A stretch of DNA of 64,000 nt from Zygaena filipendulae (Eukaryota; Arthropoda; Insecta; Lepidoptera; Zygaenidae): contig OU015659.1 in the NCBI GenBank assembly GCA_907165275.2, positions 9,218,501 to 9,282,500 of the forward strand, in the 5' to 3' direction. The notes under the pieces are model-generated. The model was not told the origin of the DNA. It saw only the letters and a program-made list of their open reading frames with translations, and made no database searches. Below, piece by piece: positions 1 through 11,619 of the stretch. The translations under genes and the position numbers were made by a program. Numbering within the stretch: position 1 is the stretch's first letter; every line of letters starts with the position of its first letter.

Positions 1-647
1 TTGTCACAGAAAAGAGACAGATATTGGCAAATTCATCTCTTTTTCTCATTCTCTTTTTAGAATGTGGTCAATTTTACGAGAGTAATGAGTGGCTCAGTCC
101 ATTCTCTAAATTTATGGATGTGACGCATGTATCGCAATACATATATGTATGTCTACTCCGATGCCTAAGCGAACTGCACTAAACAAAAAATTGATTTTGA
201 TAGCTTTGATTTGTGAGGCTAAACCTCAAACGTCATTTTCATGTTGGAATTTTACGTTTATTCGTCATATCGTAATTTTCGTTATATAATTTATTTTTAT
301 TTTTACTTTATTCAAAGCAAAAAACAACCAGTACAATTTATATTAGAATAACAAAATATGTATAAAGTACAATATGGGTAATTATACGGATTACATATGC
401 TTGTGTTTTTTGTTGTTTGACATTCTTTCCAGAACTCTCTGATGTTTACATGCAAAATGTGAAATAGTATTTCCCATAAGTACTTCTAGTTTAATTCAAA
501 TCTGTCCAGTTATTTTTACCTAATGTGCCTTGAAACAAATACATAGGTAATTATGTGCGTATTAATAAAAAAGATTAAATCTACGAAGTTAACATAATGC
601 TCTCAGTCACGTACCTATTTAGCGCACTGTTTCCTTCTATAATTTTG
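1..647. other. AT-rich intergenic DNA
   Basis: No coding, RNA or repeat signal is visible. The only open frames are short and lie across the neighbouring Helitron copy. Confidence 0.5.
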
Positions 648-825
648 ATAGCTGTTCCCCGTGAACTTCGGAATTCCCGCGGGAATTCCAGGATAAACAA
701 TACGCTATGTCCTTTAAACGCCGGACAACTTGCATGGAAAATTTTTATGGCGATGGTTGAGCCGTCAAGGCGTGAAAGCGTAACAAACAAACAAAGAAAC
801 ACACATTCGCATTTATAATAGGTAT
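648..825 (-). mobile_element. Helitron-like non-autonomous element
   Basis: Read on the minus strand it runs from a degenerate ATTATAAATGCGAA head, through the GTTTGTTTGTTACGCTTTC and AACGTG..CAGG core, to a GGAATTCCCGCGGGAATTCC palindrome and a GGGGAACAGCTA tail. This is the layout of the other copies in the window. The terminal CTAG is degraded to CTAT. Confidence 0.65.
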
Positions 826-829
826 TATG

Positions 830-871
830 GATTGTTTATTCGAATATATATGTATATTCGAATAAACAATC
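830..871. repeat. 42-bp near-perfect palindrome
   Basis: Two 21-nt arms (GATTGTTTATTCGAATATAT and its complement) differ at one position and have no loop. The palindrome directly follows the 5' end of the preceding Helitron. Confidence 0.7.
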
Positions 872-2678
872 TTGCTGATATTCTTTTTACTGTGGTTATG
901 TTTTATTGGACTATGGTTAATTTTGTCAAATTAGGATGATTGGATCCCGTATCCTTTACGTCAACGGGCATGAGATGGGTTTCGATCCTAACGCGTGGAA
1001 CACTCGTCCGTTTGTGTGAGTGTCTATCTTCTGTGCAATGAAATGAATTAATTAACGTCCATTAGTTGTTGATAAATGAAGAGGAGGTTTCGTTTATAAA
1101 GGTTTTTTTGAACGCTCAACTTTAAAACAACGCCATAAGGAACTATGTATAAAAGCAATTTACCGATAATGTAGGTTTAAATTAAAAAATACCTGCCAAA
1201 TAGTTGATTTACCTTTAACAAGATAAACAGATACAAAAATTATTTTTCACCCAAATGCGAAAACAAATAAAATAAATGCACCAAACCTAATCAAATTTAC
1301 TCAAGCTGCTTTAAATAAATGTACTTACCTATGTACCTATACTTACAATATTGGCACCGAAACACCTATTAATAATTTTATATCGTATGCGACGAGCCGA
1401 ATAAACTCAATGACCGGAGCTCGGAGTGCGTACGAAAATACCCAGCCTAACCTAAAAGTTCTCTAGACTAACAATACCTATTTATCTGGGATCAGTTGTT
1501 TTCAAATTCATTTATAAAATTAACATAAACTCACGACGCGTCGTATCTAATAATTTTCTATGAAAACATGTTCGACTTCGGTTACGGTTTGTGGCATATT
1601 TTGATATTTATATTCATTTATTTTAGTAAAACTTTTAGGTAGGTAGCGAAAACAAAATAGGGTTTTCAGTGAGACACAACAAAACTCCATTGGAAAACGT
1701 TATTTGATTACATTTGTCTTCATTTATTTACTCTCTGTGCTCAGAATAACAGAATAACCGAACAGAAATTAAAAAATCCAATTAGGAAGAGTATCAGCGA
1801 CAGAATTGCACGTAGCCAGTGGTACCTATAGCAAATGCTACGGACCTTTGGGAGCCTCCTCACCTGTTAAAATCTATGAAATAAAAGAAAGAGCTTTATA
1901 ATATGTTTATAGCATATGTATATTCTTGGGATATACAGTTGGTTACGTTGGTTACGGATACAGTTCAGAAGAGTGCATGCAGGAGTGCAGCGAACCAAAC
2001 TGTTAACACTCTAAAACTCAAAGTTAACCGACAAATTCCGCTCCAGAAGTGCTAATTTAATTTCATATCTACGCCGTGGCGAGAGTACCGCAATGTAACT
2101 ATTATTCGAGAACTGCTTAGTCTGAATTATCCTGAATCTGCTCCAAGTGTCATAGAATACTTTTTATTTCTGAATCCCCGGGAATACCGAAATTCATACG
2201 GGTAAACCCAGGGGGCAGCTATCTAGTATATAGTTAGAATAATTTACTACTTAGAGATAGGAGAGAGGTAGGTAGGTACATACTTTCATTTTGATATAGA
2301 GTTCCTGTGGGGATTCCGAAATTGATGTGAATGAAACCGCCTTGGAACCAGATACTGAATATAGTACCTACTTATCAAAAATTGAGAGGGTCTTAAAGAA
2401 GAGAAACGGAAGACGAAACTATTTTCAAAATGTTTTTCTATCTGTCTGTTAATGGTAATCTCCGAAACTGCGGGTTTTTATGCGAATTTCACAGGTTCTT
2501 CATTTTAACTGTCATTGCAAGGGTCAAAAGTTCACACGTGGAAAATCAAGGCACCCTAGCTAATGTTAGACATTCCTATTTATTTAGTTCAGTCAGTCAA
2601 TTCAGTATTCTGGCAGTTTCACATTAATAACGTTATTATAGTTAATTTCTATTGCTAATGCTATCTCTTTTCAGATAA
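872..2678. other. Intergenic DNA with two Helitron tail fragments
   Basis: No gene is seen. Two short plus-strand fragments of the Helitron 3' end lie at about 2171-2227 (GGGTAAACCCAGGGGGCAGC) and 2305-2358 (GAATGAAACCGCC). The rest is AT-rich single-copy-looking DNA. Confidence 0.45.
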
Positions 2679-2865
2679 TCCTAATATTATTATAAACGCG
2701 AATGTTAGTTTGTTTCTCACACCTCTTAACTATATCTAACCGATCCGTATAAAATTTTACTTACAGCACGTTGTGAGGGTAAAAAACGGACAAAGGGTAC
2801 TTTTTATTCTGGAATTCCTTCAGGAACTCCGAATTTAACGAGTTGAAACCGCCGGAAACAGCTAG
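2679..2865 (+). mobile_element. Helitron-like non-autonomous element
   Basis: It starts TCCTAATATTATTATAAACG after an A and ends in ACAGCTAG before a T, as expected for A|T insertion. The internal sequence is diverged and the 3' hairpin is weakened, so this is an old copy. Confidence 0.65.
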
Positions 2866-3132
2866 TGATAAAATAATAATAAAGTAGATATCATAATACT
2901 CGTATATTACGTTTATAACGTTCGAAATACGTTCGGAGTAGTCTTTGTTTTTTGTGCCATTTATAAGAACGAAGCTCGGTTTTTAAAAGACAAATAGGTG
3001 TAACAGTTTATCAAAACAGCCTCCCTCGACGGTGTTTGCTGGCTTTTTGCCCAACTTATATTATAAAAATAATTGGTGCCACTGTCGCATGATTACGTTT
3101 TAAACGCAGATTTTTTGTCAAAACATTTTTAT

Positions 3133-3350
3133 CCTACTTCCTACTAATATTATAAATGTGAAAGTGTGGTTGGGATGTTTAGATGTCTGGATGTTTGTTA
3201 CTCAATCACGCAAAAACGGTTAAGCGGATTTGGATGAAATTTGGCATGCACGTTGTCAGGGGTACAGAGAAGGACATAAGGTACTTTTTATCCCGGAATT
3301 CCCGCGGGAACTCCGAAATTACCGCAGGTGAAACCGCGGGGCACAGCTAG
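3133..3350 (+). mobile_element. Helitron-like non-autonomous element, well preserved
   Basis: The 5' end is TC followed by a short duplication of the TCCTACT start. The 3' end carries the inverted pair CCGCAGG/CCGCGG and then GGCACAGCTAG before a host T. It has no coding capacity. This is one of the best preserved copies of the common family. Confidence 0.8.
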
Positions 3351-3369
3351 TACCTACGTATATAAAGAA

Positions 3370-3410
3370 AACTAGCTACCCCGCGGTGTCACCCGCGTTA
3401 ATTTCGGAGT
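3370..3410 (-). mobile_element. Helitron 3'-end fragment
   Basis: ACTAGCTACCCCGCGGTGTC and the following GCGTTAATTTCGGAG are the minus-strand 3' terminus. It breaks off where the GGCCGCACTC inverted-repeat element begins. It faces the plus-strand copy ending 20 bp away. Confidence 0.65.
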
Positions 3411-3411
3411 T

Positions 3412-3560
3412 TTACGGCCGCACTCAGAGTCGTTTTAATGATTATACCTACTTAACATTAAGTAAAGATTCCAAAAACAAAATTGCCGCACTCACGGCCG
3501 CACTCAGAGAATTTAACTTAATTAGTTAAATGCCAATAACATTAACTTAATCGTGGTGAA
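3412..3560. mobile_element. Fragment of the GCCGCACTCAGAG MITE
   Basis: TTACGGCCGCACTCAGAGTC followed by TTTTAATGATTA matches the terminal repeat of the complete MITE at 43746-43947. A second partial GGCCGCACTCAGAG lies inside, so the copy is rearranged. Confidence 0.6.
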
Positions 3561-4009
3561 GAACTTGGTTTTATAATATGTAGTGATGTCGTGAAGCGTT
3601 GATATAGGCACGTAGGAATTTTAGGGTTCAGTACCTTAAATAAAGAATCACTTCCTTGTCCGTTTGTCCGTGTGCCCACCAAGATAGTTATAATCAGCTA
3701 TACGCGTGGAGGTGTTAAGTTTAAATTAATATCAAATATCTTCTCAGATTTGCAATCCCTTAGAGCAGTAAATATTATCAAATTTTTAAGTGAATGCAGT
3801 TAAAAAGATGACCCTGTTTATTCCGCATATTATCACACTCACAAGGGAATCAAAACCTAGATTAGGGTTGTTAGGTTAGGATCTGGGAATTTTATGGATA
3901 TCCGGCTAGCTCCAATAAATAAAATGAAATAAAGTTCGGAAGGAGTAAACAATTTATTTAGAGTAGGTATAGTAAGATAGGTAATATTAATGTAGATACG
4001 TTACACCAG

Positions 4010-4242
4010 AGGGGCTATTATGTAACTTTTGTTTCTATCATTTTTCGGTTGCAATCAAAAACAAAGCGATTTTGCGATTAAAATATGCACGTTTTCGCAC
4101 CTACAATATCTAGCAATCAATCAAAATAAATAAACTACAATAGTTGAAGCTGTCTTAACATGATCAATTTATAACAAAATAGCTATGTTTCCGATTGAAA
4201 TCGAAAAAAGATAGCAACAAAAGTTACATAATTGCCCTACTG
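4010..4242. mobile_element. MITE with ~28-bp terminal inverted repeats
   Basis: GGGGCTATTATGTAACTTTT at the left matches the complement of the right end (GATAGCAACAAAAGTTACAT and following bases). There is no ORF inside. A related partial copy lies at about 22268-22380. Confidence 0.7.
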
Positions 4243-4313
4243 AAAACAATGAAATCAAATTTTGCATATCTGCACGTTGTCAGAAAATGATCGACATAAT
4301 ATTATTATAATAA

Positions 4314-4354
4314 TAACGAAATAAATGCGGGTGAAACCGCGGTGAATAACTAGT
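4314..4354 (+). mobile_element. Helitron 3'-end fragment
   Basis: ATGCGGGTGAAACCGCGGTG followed by AATAACTAGT is the hairpin and CTAG terminus only. Confidence 0.55.
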
Positions 4355-4671
4355 AAAGCATAATCGCCCTATCGATGAATAAAATCGAAAGGTCATTCGA
4401 ATTTTGGAATCGATTTGTATTGATCTAAATGATTTCTTTTTTTTAATGGCCACACTACAATTTCAAAATTGCCAGCTGTTCCTAATTATAAGTATGCATG
4501 CTTCAATTAATAGAGCACAGTTCCATTCTAGACATTTGTTGCGACATTCTAAATTTCTGAAACTAAATAACAAAATTGCCGAGATCAATTTGCATTTCAT
4601 GAGTTAAATTCGCCAAACTTTAAAGACCACGGGCAGTTTAAAATCACTTGAAAAGAAAAATAATAATCACA

Positions 4672-4971
4672 ATGGAAAACAAAATGAGTTCGTCCAAAAG
4701 TAAGCAGCAGAACCTATCAGTTCCAGCAACCAAGCAACAGCTCACCGCTCATGAAGAAGCCACCAATCCAGGTCCTGGCAAAAAGCAAGACGTCAATAGA
4801 TATTTTGCACCGCCATTCGCGCCGCTAGAGGACAGCAACCGCTCTTGGCTGGTCAGAATCATGTTCGGTCACAGAATCAGTGTTGGGTCTAATCACAAAA
4901 ACGCCCGCCCTGGCCATCCGGATACGAAGAAACTTAGAGATATGAACGTCTGGATGCCAACATCATGGTGA
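4672..4971 (+). CDS. Small single-exon protein of unknown function (99 aa)
   Basis: I do not recognise this protein. An ATG at 4672 (context CACAATGG) opens a 99-residue frame. An in-frame non-ATG codon 24 nt upstream is less likely as a start. The product is hydrophilic. Residues 1-45 are rich in Ser, Lys and Gln. A central stretch reads NRYFAPPFAPLEDSNRSW, followed by a basic tail with several Trp. There is no signal peptide or membrane segment. AATAAA lies about 32 nt after the stop, and base composition is less AT-rich than the flanks, both of which favour a real transcript. The APxE..SNR(S/T)W pattern recalls the C-terminus of the unknown protein at 11620-12141. It could also be the last exon of a longer gene or a chance frame. 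Confidence 0.5.
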   Translation: MENKMSSSKSKQQNLSVPATKQQLTAHEEATNPGPGKKQDVNRYFAPPFAPLEDSNRSWLVRIMFGHRISVGSNHKNARPGHPDTKKLRDMNVWMPTSW

Positions 4972-5002
4972 CGAGTGGATATTTCAATACCCTTTATTAA
5001 CC

Positions 5003-5008
5003 AATAAA
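5003..5008 (+). terminator. Polyadenylation signal AATAAA
   Basis: AATAAA lies 32 nt after the stop codon of the 99-residue unknown ORF and would serve that transcript. Assignment rests on position only. Confidence 0.4.
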
Positions 5009-5524
5009 GGGTTCAGTCAACAAAACGAAAGTAAATATAAAAGGATCGTCGAAAATCTAACGAGACGACGCGCGAGGTTAAATGTCAACGGCATTATTAT
5101 TTTTTTAAATATTATGTATAAATTATTCGTGAATTTATATGCCTGTTAAATTTTCTTTATGATTTTATGTATTTTATTTACTTACATTCGACTTATTTTG
5201 AATATTCGAAATAAAATACTCTTCACTTAGATATTTATTCGTAACAACTTCTGTTAAAATATTGTAGGTACCTTGACTCTGATTTATTATTATTAATGAG
5301 ATTTACCTGTCTAGGTAGCTATTTTGTTTTTTCATCGTATAGCCTGCAATGCCTTAATAATATACGAGCACATTTTTTATTTAATGCGGTAAGTTTAATA
5401 AAAAAAACTTATTGTGAACTTGTAATTTTTTTTAATACATTTGAAAAATAAGCAGTAGGTACCTAGGTAGGTAGGTAAAGGTGACAGGTGTACCTATTTA
5501 GTTATACTTTTATACATTATCTAT
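5009..5524. other. AT-rich intergenic DNA
   Basis: Nothing recognisable. It contains runs of the TAGGTA/TACCTA motif that is common across the window (for example 5456-5478). Confidence 0.4.
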
Positions 5525-5974
5525 TCTATACTTATAGAGAGGTCAATTCTGTACATTGAATATATATTCAAAATTAATATTGGAGGATGAATGCTGATCG
5601 ATACTGATGCCAAAAATGCAATCAGTAAATTTTTTGTCTGTCTGTCTGTCTATCTGTCTGTATGTGCACGCATGGATCAAAAACTACTGAAGGGATTTTA
5701 ACCAAACTTGGTTGCAGTCCATACTCCTGGGCATATAACATACCATTAAGACATAGGAGCTGAGCAGTGACGATAAATTTAAAGCAAGTCTGATGAAAAT
5801 GCGCTTTCGAGCTCTTATCCTCGCATACCTTTACTTAATCACGCAAAAACGGCTGAACGGATTTGGATGAAATTTAGCATGCACGTTTTCAGGGAAGGAC
5901 ATAGGGTACTTTTATCCCGGAGTTCCCGCGGGAACTCCGAAATTACCGCGGGTGAAACCACGGGGCACAGCTAG
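5525..5974 (+). mobile_element. Helitron-like element, long subtype (450 bp)
   Basis: It begins TCTATACTTATAGAGAGG after a T-rich stretch and includes GATCGATACTGATGCCAAAA, a (GTCT)n run and the standard core. It ends with GGGGCACAGCTAG before T. The same subtype occurs at 62451-63282, where it carries nested insertions. Confidence 0.75.
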
Positions 5975-6167
5975 TTCACTAATAAAAAGCTACAGAATAC
6001 GCCTGTGTAGTTCCCTAGGGAGTACTAAAGTTAATGCAAATCTGCATTAATTTCGCATTTTTTACTAATTTAATTTACATGAATTTTGCATTACACGTGG
6101 GTAACAGTTATTTGTTTAATTAGGTACTTTAGGTTTGGAAATAGGATAAAAGGTAGGAACTTTTCTC

Positions 6168-6234
6168 CATGTTTCAGGGAGTTCCCGAGGGAATTTTGCA
6201 ATTGATCCCAGTCGAACCGTGGGGGAAATAGCTA
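6168..6234 (+). mobile_element. Helitron 3'-end fragment
   Basis: GGGAGTTCCCGAGGGAATTT and the terminal GGGGGAAATAGCTAG remain. The 5' portion cannot be traced with confidence. Confidence 0.5.
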
Positions 6235-6528
6235 GTATAAAATGAAAAAATCGTAACAATTTGGTTGAATGTTAGTAGGTTTGTGAAAATAATATAAAAA
6301 AATATCAACTAACTCCCACTTTAATAAATCAACTTCCCGACGCGACGTACAAAAATTACAAATGTTAATATATATTATACGGCCCTATTAGGAACCTCCT
6401 CTTTTTCGAAGTCGATTCAAAATAAAATAAAAATTCTATTGATTTTCAATATAATTTCAAATCGTACCTGTAACAAAAAGGTGCAATTAGTGGATGTTAT
6501 GTTATGATTGCGTAAGTAATCTATTCAC

Positions 6529-6795
6529 ATAAATAAAATTACAGTGTCTGTTTGTAATTCCAAATTAATAGCTTTTCGCTGAATGCATATGAAAGAAGAA
6601 TGCATATGCATAAGAAATCCATTTTTACAATTTTTCTGTCTGTCTGTTTGTTCCGGCTAATCTCTGAGATGGCTGGACTGACTTTCACTGGCAGATAGCT
6701 GATTTTACAAGGACTTAGGCTACTTTTATTTTAGAAAAAGCAGTTCCCGCGGGAATTCCGAAACTCACGCGGATGAAACCGCGGAGCACAGCTAG
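6529..6795 (+). mobile_element. Helitron-like element, GTCTGTCTGTTTGTTCCGG subtype
   Basis: The 5' boundary is approximate. The core contains TTTGTTCCGGCTAATCTC, GGCAGATAGCTGATTT and a palindromic TTCCCGCGGGAATTCC. It ends GGAGCACAGCTAG before T. Minus-strand copies of the same subtype are at 29879-30190 and 50624-50935. Confidence 0.65.
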
Positions 6796-7015
6796 TATTA
6801 TCTAAATCTCCAGTCAGTACCATAAACGCTTCCATTAAAGCTTAACGGTAAACAAAACCTCAGTAAAATAATAATATATCGACATAAGGTTCAAATATAA
6901 CACTGGTATAAGAGATCGGGGTAGAGCTTCAGAAGGTATTATAGGTATATTTTATTCGTATCATGATAGAAGAGTTGAACAAGCGGCAGGTGGGTATATG
7001 CTGTAGACAACTTAC

Positions 7016-9886
7016 TTGACAGTGTTCGGCAGACATGCCTGGTCGAGACAGTTCCTACGAACGGTAAGCATGCTCAAGGTTTTAAGTGATGGCAAAAAGT
7101 CGAACACGTGGAAATCGTCACTCCAGTACGGTGTGGTGACGCCAGATTCACTTCTGAAAGTGCAATGTTTTAATGCATTTTACAGTAACAGCAATACTCG
7201 TATTGATTGCTAAATAACACTCTAAAACTAGAAAAGCTCTGCGTAGATAACGTTTTTATTTAACCAGGTCCTTGGTCAGATTAAAAATACGAGTTCGAAT
7301 AAACAATATAGGGGTCTACCCATATGAACGCAAAATCGTCTCAAGTCGGTCAAAAAAACCTTATATGTACCCAATACCTATGCAATAAGAGCAAAAAAGG
7401 TTTAGTTCGGCTTGGCTAGCTATAAGACGCCCAAACCTTTAAAAAAAATATGGCAATCTGTAAACGTAGGTATAAAATCCTACTAATATTTTAAATGTGA
7501 AAGTGTGGATGTTTGGATGTTTGTTACTCAATCACGCAAATACGGCTGAATGGGTTTGGATGAAAATTGGCATGCACGTTGTCAGGGGTACAGAGAAGGA
7601 CATAGGGTACTTTTTATCCTGGAATTCTTGCGGGAACTCCGACCGCGGGTGAAACCGCGGGGCACAGCTAGTAGATATAATATAAATCTTCGAATGACTT
7701 AGTGATCATAAATATTTATTTTTTATTAGTTGAATAAAGTCTTTCGATTGCGTTCGAAGCACTTCCTACCAAATCAGTCGTAACCTCACGTACTAAACGT
7801 ACCTATATAATAAATCAAAGGCTGTAATTTATACATACCCTTGACCACCAAACAAGTAAACTTTATCTTCGATTTTTACGCAAGCCATGTTTTTTCTCCT
7901 GCCCGGTGCTTTTTCTCTGGCGAAATTTAGTTTTCGCCATTGATTTTTCAAAATGGAATAACACCAAAAATCTTCGTAATAAAGCGTTTCAAATTCATCT
8001 CGCGTCCCGCCATAAATATAGATGCAGCCATTGCGAGCCCCTGAAAAACAAAATCGATCAATTTAAAAAAAAAAAACAAAATCAATTTGTAGCTTAGATT
8101 TATTGATACGAAACTTTAATTGCTTATTCACATTTAAGCAGTAAGTCATTTTCTCGGCTTGCTTTTTTCATAATATGAATAAAATATAAATAAAAAACTT
8201 GTGATACTATGAAGAATTCATGTAGCTAAATATCCTACTAATATTATAAACGCGAAAGTTTGTAAGTATGTATGTATGGATGGATCGATGGATGTTTGTT
8301 GCTCTCTCACGCAAAAACTACTGGATGGATTTAAATGAAACTTTACAATAATATAGCTTATACATCAGATTCACACATAGGGTAATTTTTATCCCCGAAT
8401 TATCGCGGGAACTCTGAAATTAACGCCGGTGATATTATTACGTCTTCAGATATATAACATGATGCCATGGAACCTTTGAACTTTATTCCAAATCAAAAAC
8501 CGTTTTGCATCCCTACCTGCCTACTTTTTCCTATTTTATCGTCGATATGCCAACAGTAGGTAGGACATAGCAACGAACATGTTGTTTTTTCAATATTTTT
8601 TAATTTATTGGTTTATTTACCATTTATTTTCATTTGGTGCCAAATCAAATTTGAAAATCAAATACAAGTCATACTAGGTTAATATGGTTTATACTTACAT
8701 GAAGCATGACTTATTCGATGTGCGGGGAAATCGAAGTCGAAAATCGATTCAATACTAAACCACGTCTCCGTTACTGTGTCTAAATAGAAAATTTTACTGC
8801 TCCAATCTACATCTAAGTCGCTCGAATGTCCGCCGAATATATACATTCTAGCCCCGACTGAAACGGCAGTGTGATTATATCTCCAGGATAGACACACTCC
8901 CTTGGTAACCACTAGTTTCCATCGCATGGTGTTTAAGTTCAAACAGTATAGAGCTGTGGATTTTATTTGCCTGTCGAAATCTAAACCACCATGTATTAAT
9001 AATTTGTTTTTAATTACGCACGCCGAGTGACCTTTGAGCCGCGGCGGCAGATTTCCTGTCACCAAAGGGCTCGTCCACTTTAGATTATTTGTGTTAAAGC
9101 AAGATAGCACCATTGTTCCAGGAGCCGCTATCTTCTCATTGAAACCCCACAGGTAGATCTGAAAACAAAAAATTACTTATGAACTACCTGTTTTATCCAA
9201 ATGAACTTCAAGGCAGGTATATCCCTCAAGCACTTTACATTTTCTGGGGTGAAAGTGCCCTATATAGCACAGGAATATGAAATGTTATGAAAACCCATTA
9301 CTTTTACGGAGCTAATTGACAAGAAATTGTAAACTTTCACATGAGTAATATTAGTACACAAACTTACCTATTAAAACAATATTTACTTCGAACCTATTTG
9401 TGTGTATCCAATAAAAGACTTCTAGTACCAGATATTTTTCCGTTTTAAAAAGTTTAATCTTGTAATTTTAAAAACATAATGAAACATTGAAATCTTTTTG
9501 CTTTACATTAAAACTTACATCTAAAGTCCCTACTATAATGCCACGAATCTAGTAGGTAGTTAGATACTTGCCAAAAATTAAAGAACTTACAACTTATCTT
9601 AACTCTCTGTTTATGTAGGTATAGTCTGTTTTGTACTTACTTTTTCCTCATATGTAACAATTGTATGCTGACTCAAATCTATCGGTGTATGTATTGATTT
9701 TTCGTACACAACTTTCTTCCAAATAAACATTTTAGCGTCCATGACGAAAATTGAATTTTTGCTCTCGTCAAAAAAATCATAAGATTTCCCCGGGATGAAT
9801 GCATCGAAAATAAAAATTTTATCTCCCACTGCAACAGCTGTATTGTTATGCTTTCTCGGTTCACATTTTGTTTTTATAGTCCACAT
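7016..9886 (-). CDS. klhdc3: Kelch-repeat protein, KLHDC3-like (four exons seen, 3' exon missing)
   Basis: The family forms a beta-propeller; human KLHDC3 is a substrate adaptor of a CUL2 ubiquitin ligase. Exons read from the ATG at 9886: 9886-9641, 9158-8699, 8040-7839 and 7153-7016. All have GT-AG introns, and the junction phases (0, 1, 2) agree. These give about 348 residues; human KLHDC3 is about 382 residues, so a final exon of some 30 residues should lie below 7016 and was not identified. Kelch Gly-Gly doublets are seen in LLIHGG, MYIFGG, IYIYGG and VYLFGG. The first two blades have lost theirs (FIFDAF, YLWGF). The family-specific end PSLKTL...LDQACLP is present in exon 4. It is a diverged ortholog or paralog. 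Helitrons sit in introns 2 and 3. Confidence 0.8.
7478..7671 (+). mobile_element. Helitron-like element inside kelch intron 3
   Basis: It starts TCCTACTAATATTTTAAATG after A and ends GGGGCACAGCTAG before T, with the CCGCGGGTGAAACCGCGG hairpin intact. It is antisense to the host gene. Confidence 0.8.
8233..8431 (+). mobile_element. 3'-truncated Helitron in kelch intron 2
   Basis: TCCTACTAATATTATAAACG, GTATGTATGGATGGATC and GCAAAAACTACTGGATGG match the copy at 27818-28037. It stops in the middle of the hairpin (AACGCCGGTGA) with no CTAG end. Confidence 0.7.
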
Positions 9887-10068
9887 GTTTCTTTAATTTT
9901 TTAAATCTGATGAATATTCACTCTGTAACTGTCTTCCCTGCATTACAGGTAGGTAGGTACTAACAAAAAATTTGAGGCTAACTAAGCTCTATTTATGGGA
10001 TTATTGGCAACACCATTTTAAATAACAACAGAAAAAAAATATGACAGCAACATCGATGGTAATCCATA
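9887..10068. other. Upstream region of the kelch gene
   Basis: This is the 5' flank of the kelch-like gene. No TATA box or clear initiator is seen within 150 nt of the ATG. Confidence 0.3.
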
Positions 10069-10289
10069 GATACAATATTATAAAAAGCTAAGGTTTGTAA
10101 TTTTGTGAATTGTGAGTTTGTGTTGTTGTTGACTGTAGAGGGTAATCTCAGAATCTACTGAACCGATTATGGAAATTCTTTCACTTATATAGGAAGCTAC
10201 GGTAGTCCTGAGTGATATAGTTACTTTTTATCCCGAAATTCCCACGGGAACTCCGAAATTACCGCGGGTTAAGCCGTGGGGAGAGCTGA
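10069..10289 (+). mobile_element. Diverged Helitron copy, GTGAATTGTGAGTTTGTG subtype
   Basis: The internal sequence (TGTGAATTGTGAGTTTGTG, CTGAACCGATT, TTCCCACGGGAACTCCGAAA) matches the copy at 28957-29185. The hairpin and terminus are eroded (GAGAGCTGAC). Confidence 0.6.
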
Positions 10290-10674
10290 CATGGCAGTGG
10301 CAACATTCGTTTTTTGCACTCAATTAACAACCTCTCACCCTAAAGGCATACACCTCCGTTCCATCGTGGGTAGGAAAATAAGATGAAGGTACCTATCATG
10401 CAGACGGCTTGGGATGGAACGGAACAAACCACCAGGTAGTATTGTTTTACCGGTTTCGAAAAACAAGTAGGTTTTGATTTCAATTCGACTTGTTTTTATT
10501 AATAGTATTTATCTCGATTGTGAGTTCGTTATGCTTTCACGCCTTTATTACTCAACCATTCGTCATTAAATTTTCAATACACATTGTCAGGGCTTCGGAA
10601 TAGAATAACGTTGATGTGATTTTTTACACAGAGATCATAATTAACATTAGTTCATTTATTGATAAAATCTATAC

Positions 10675-10832
10675 TAAAACTAGTTTTATTTATTTGTAAT
10701 GAATAAACTCAAAAACTAATTACCCGATTTTAAAAGCTCTTTCACTTAGAGAAATAATAGAAGCTACAGTGACATAGGGTAGTTTTCATCCTAGAATGTC
10801 TACAGGAACTCAGAAATTACGTAATAACTTTC
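10675..10832 (+). mobile_element. Eroded Helitron fragment
   Basis: CTATACTAAAACTAG and AATAAACTCAAAAACTAATT, then GACATAGGGTAGTTTTCATC and AGGAACTCAGAAATTACG, follow the family order. No terminal hairpin or CTAG remains. Confidence 0.45.
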
Positions 10833-11619
10833 CTAAGAGGTTGGTTATGCACTCATTCTACTGATAGGCCTTTGCCTAGTATTTTTACTATTTACTTTTC
10901 ATTTTTCTTGCAAGCGAGCGTAGTGAGCTCGCCGCGGCATTTTTGAATTTTACTGTATGTCACTTAGTAGGTAATAGGTAAATACTAAATAATTTTTCAT
11001 ATCACTGGTTTTTTTTTAAATTAGATGTAATCGCAACAAAAATTCGACTTCACCATGATTTATGGTATTCCTAGGAATTTCTCAAAATCCATGGTATCCT
11101 TGTTTCCTTGCAACATGTATCATTTATAAGAATTTAGACATAGGGCAGTATAATAATAATAATTCTTTTATTTGCAAGAATATGGTACATAAAAGTCAGT
11201 CAAAATTCATAATAGAAACGGAACGTTTTATAATAGCGTCATTGATTTACTACTAATAGCGTTATTAAAATGCTCATTATAATTATAACATCATTATCTA
11301 ACCAGATTAGAGAACTGTAATGATGATCTTGGAGTCAATAGATAATGACACCTCTATTTCTGTATTATCATAATTGAGTGATTAACTAATTACTCACTAT
11401 AGGCTCTCACTTTCACTGCATAATTATAATCCATTAGCAAAAACTTCGTTATAAAGGGTATTTATTCTTCGGGTTGTGACATACGAAAACCATTTCTAAA
11501 AAGTCATACAAGTGGAAAGTGTTCTTCATCGGTCTTGCGTGTAGGTACATAAAGTGAAGTGATTTGTGAAATCAAGTAGTTCCCAACGACATAAGTCAAA
11601 TCTCCAGTGAGAAGCAAGC
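10833..11619. other. Intergenic DNA upstream of the 173-residue ORF
   Basis: No recognised gene is present. It includes a short GCGAGCGTAGTGAGCTCGC palindrome near 10914-10932 that belongs to a motif seen elsewhere in the window. No convincing TATA box precedes the ORF. Confidence 0.4.

Noticed and set aside
6840..6935. A possible last exon of the kelch gene on the minus strand (after an AG at about 6922)
   Set aside because: The phase fits and a stop follows after some 20 codons, but the residues do not resemble the family C-terminus, so I did not join it.
7016..7213. Plus-strand frame of 65 codons
   Set aside because: It is antisense to exon 4 of the kelch gene, which has splice sites in phase and a family match.
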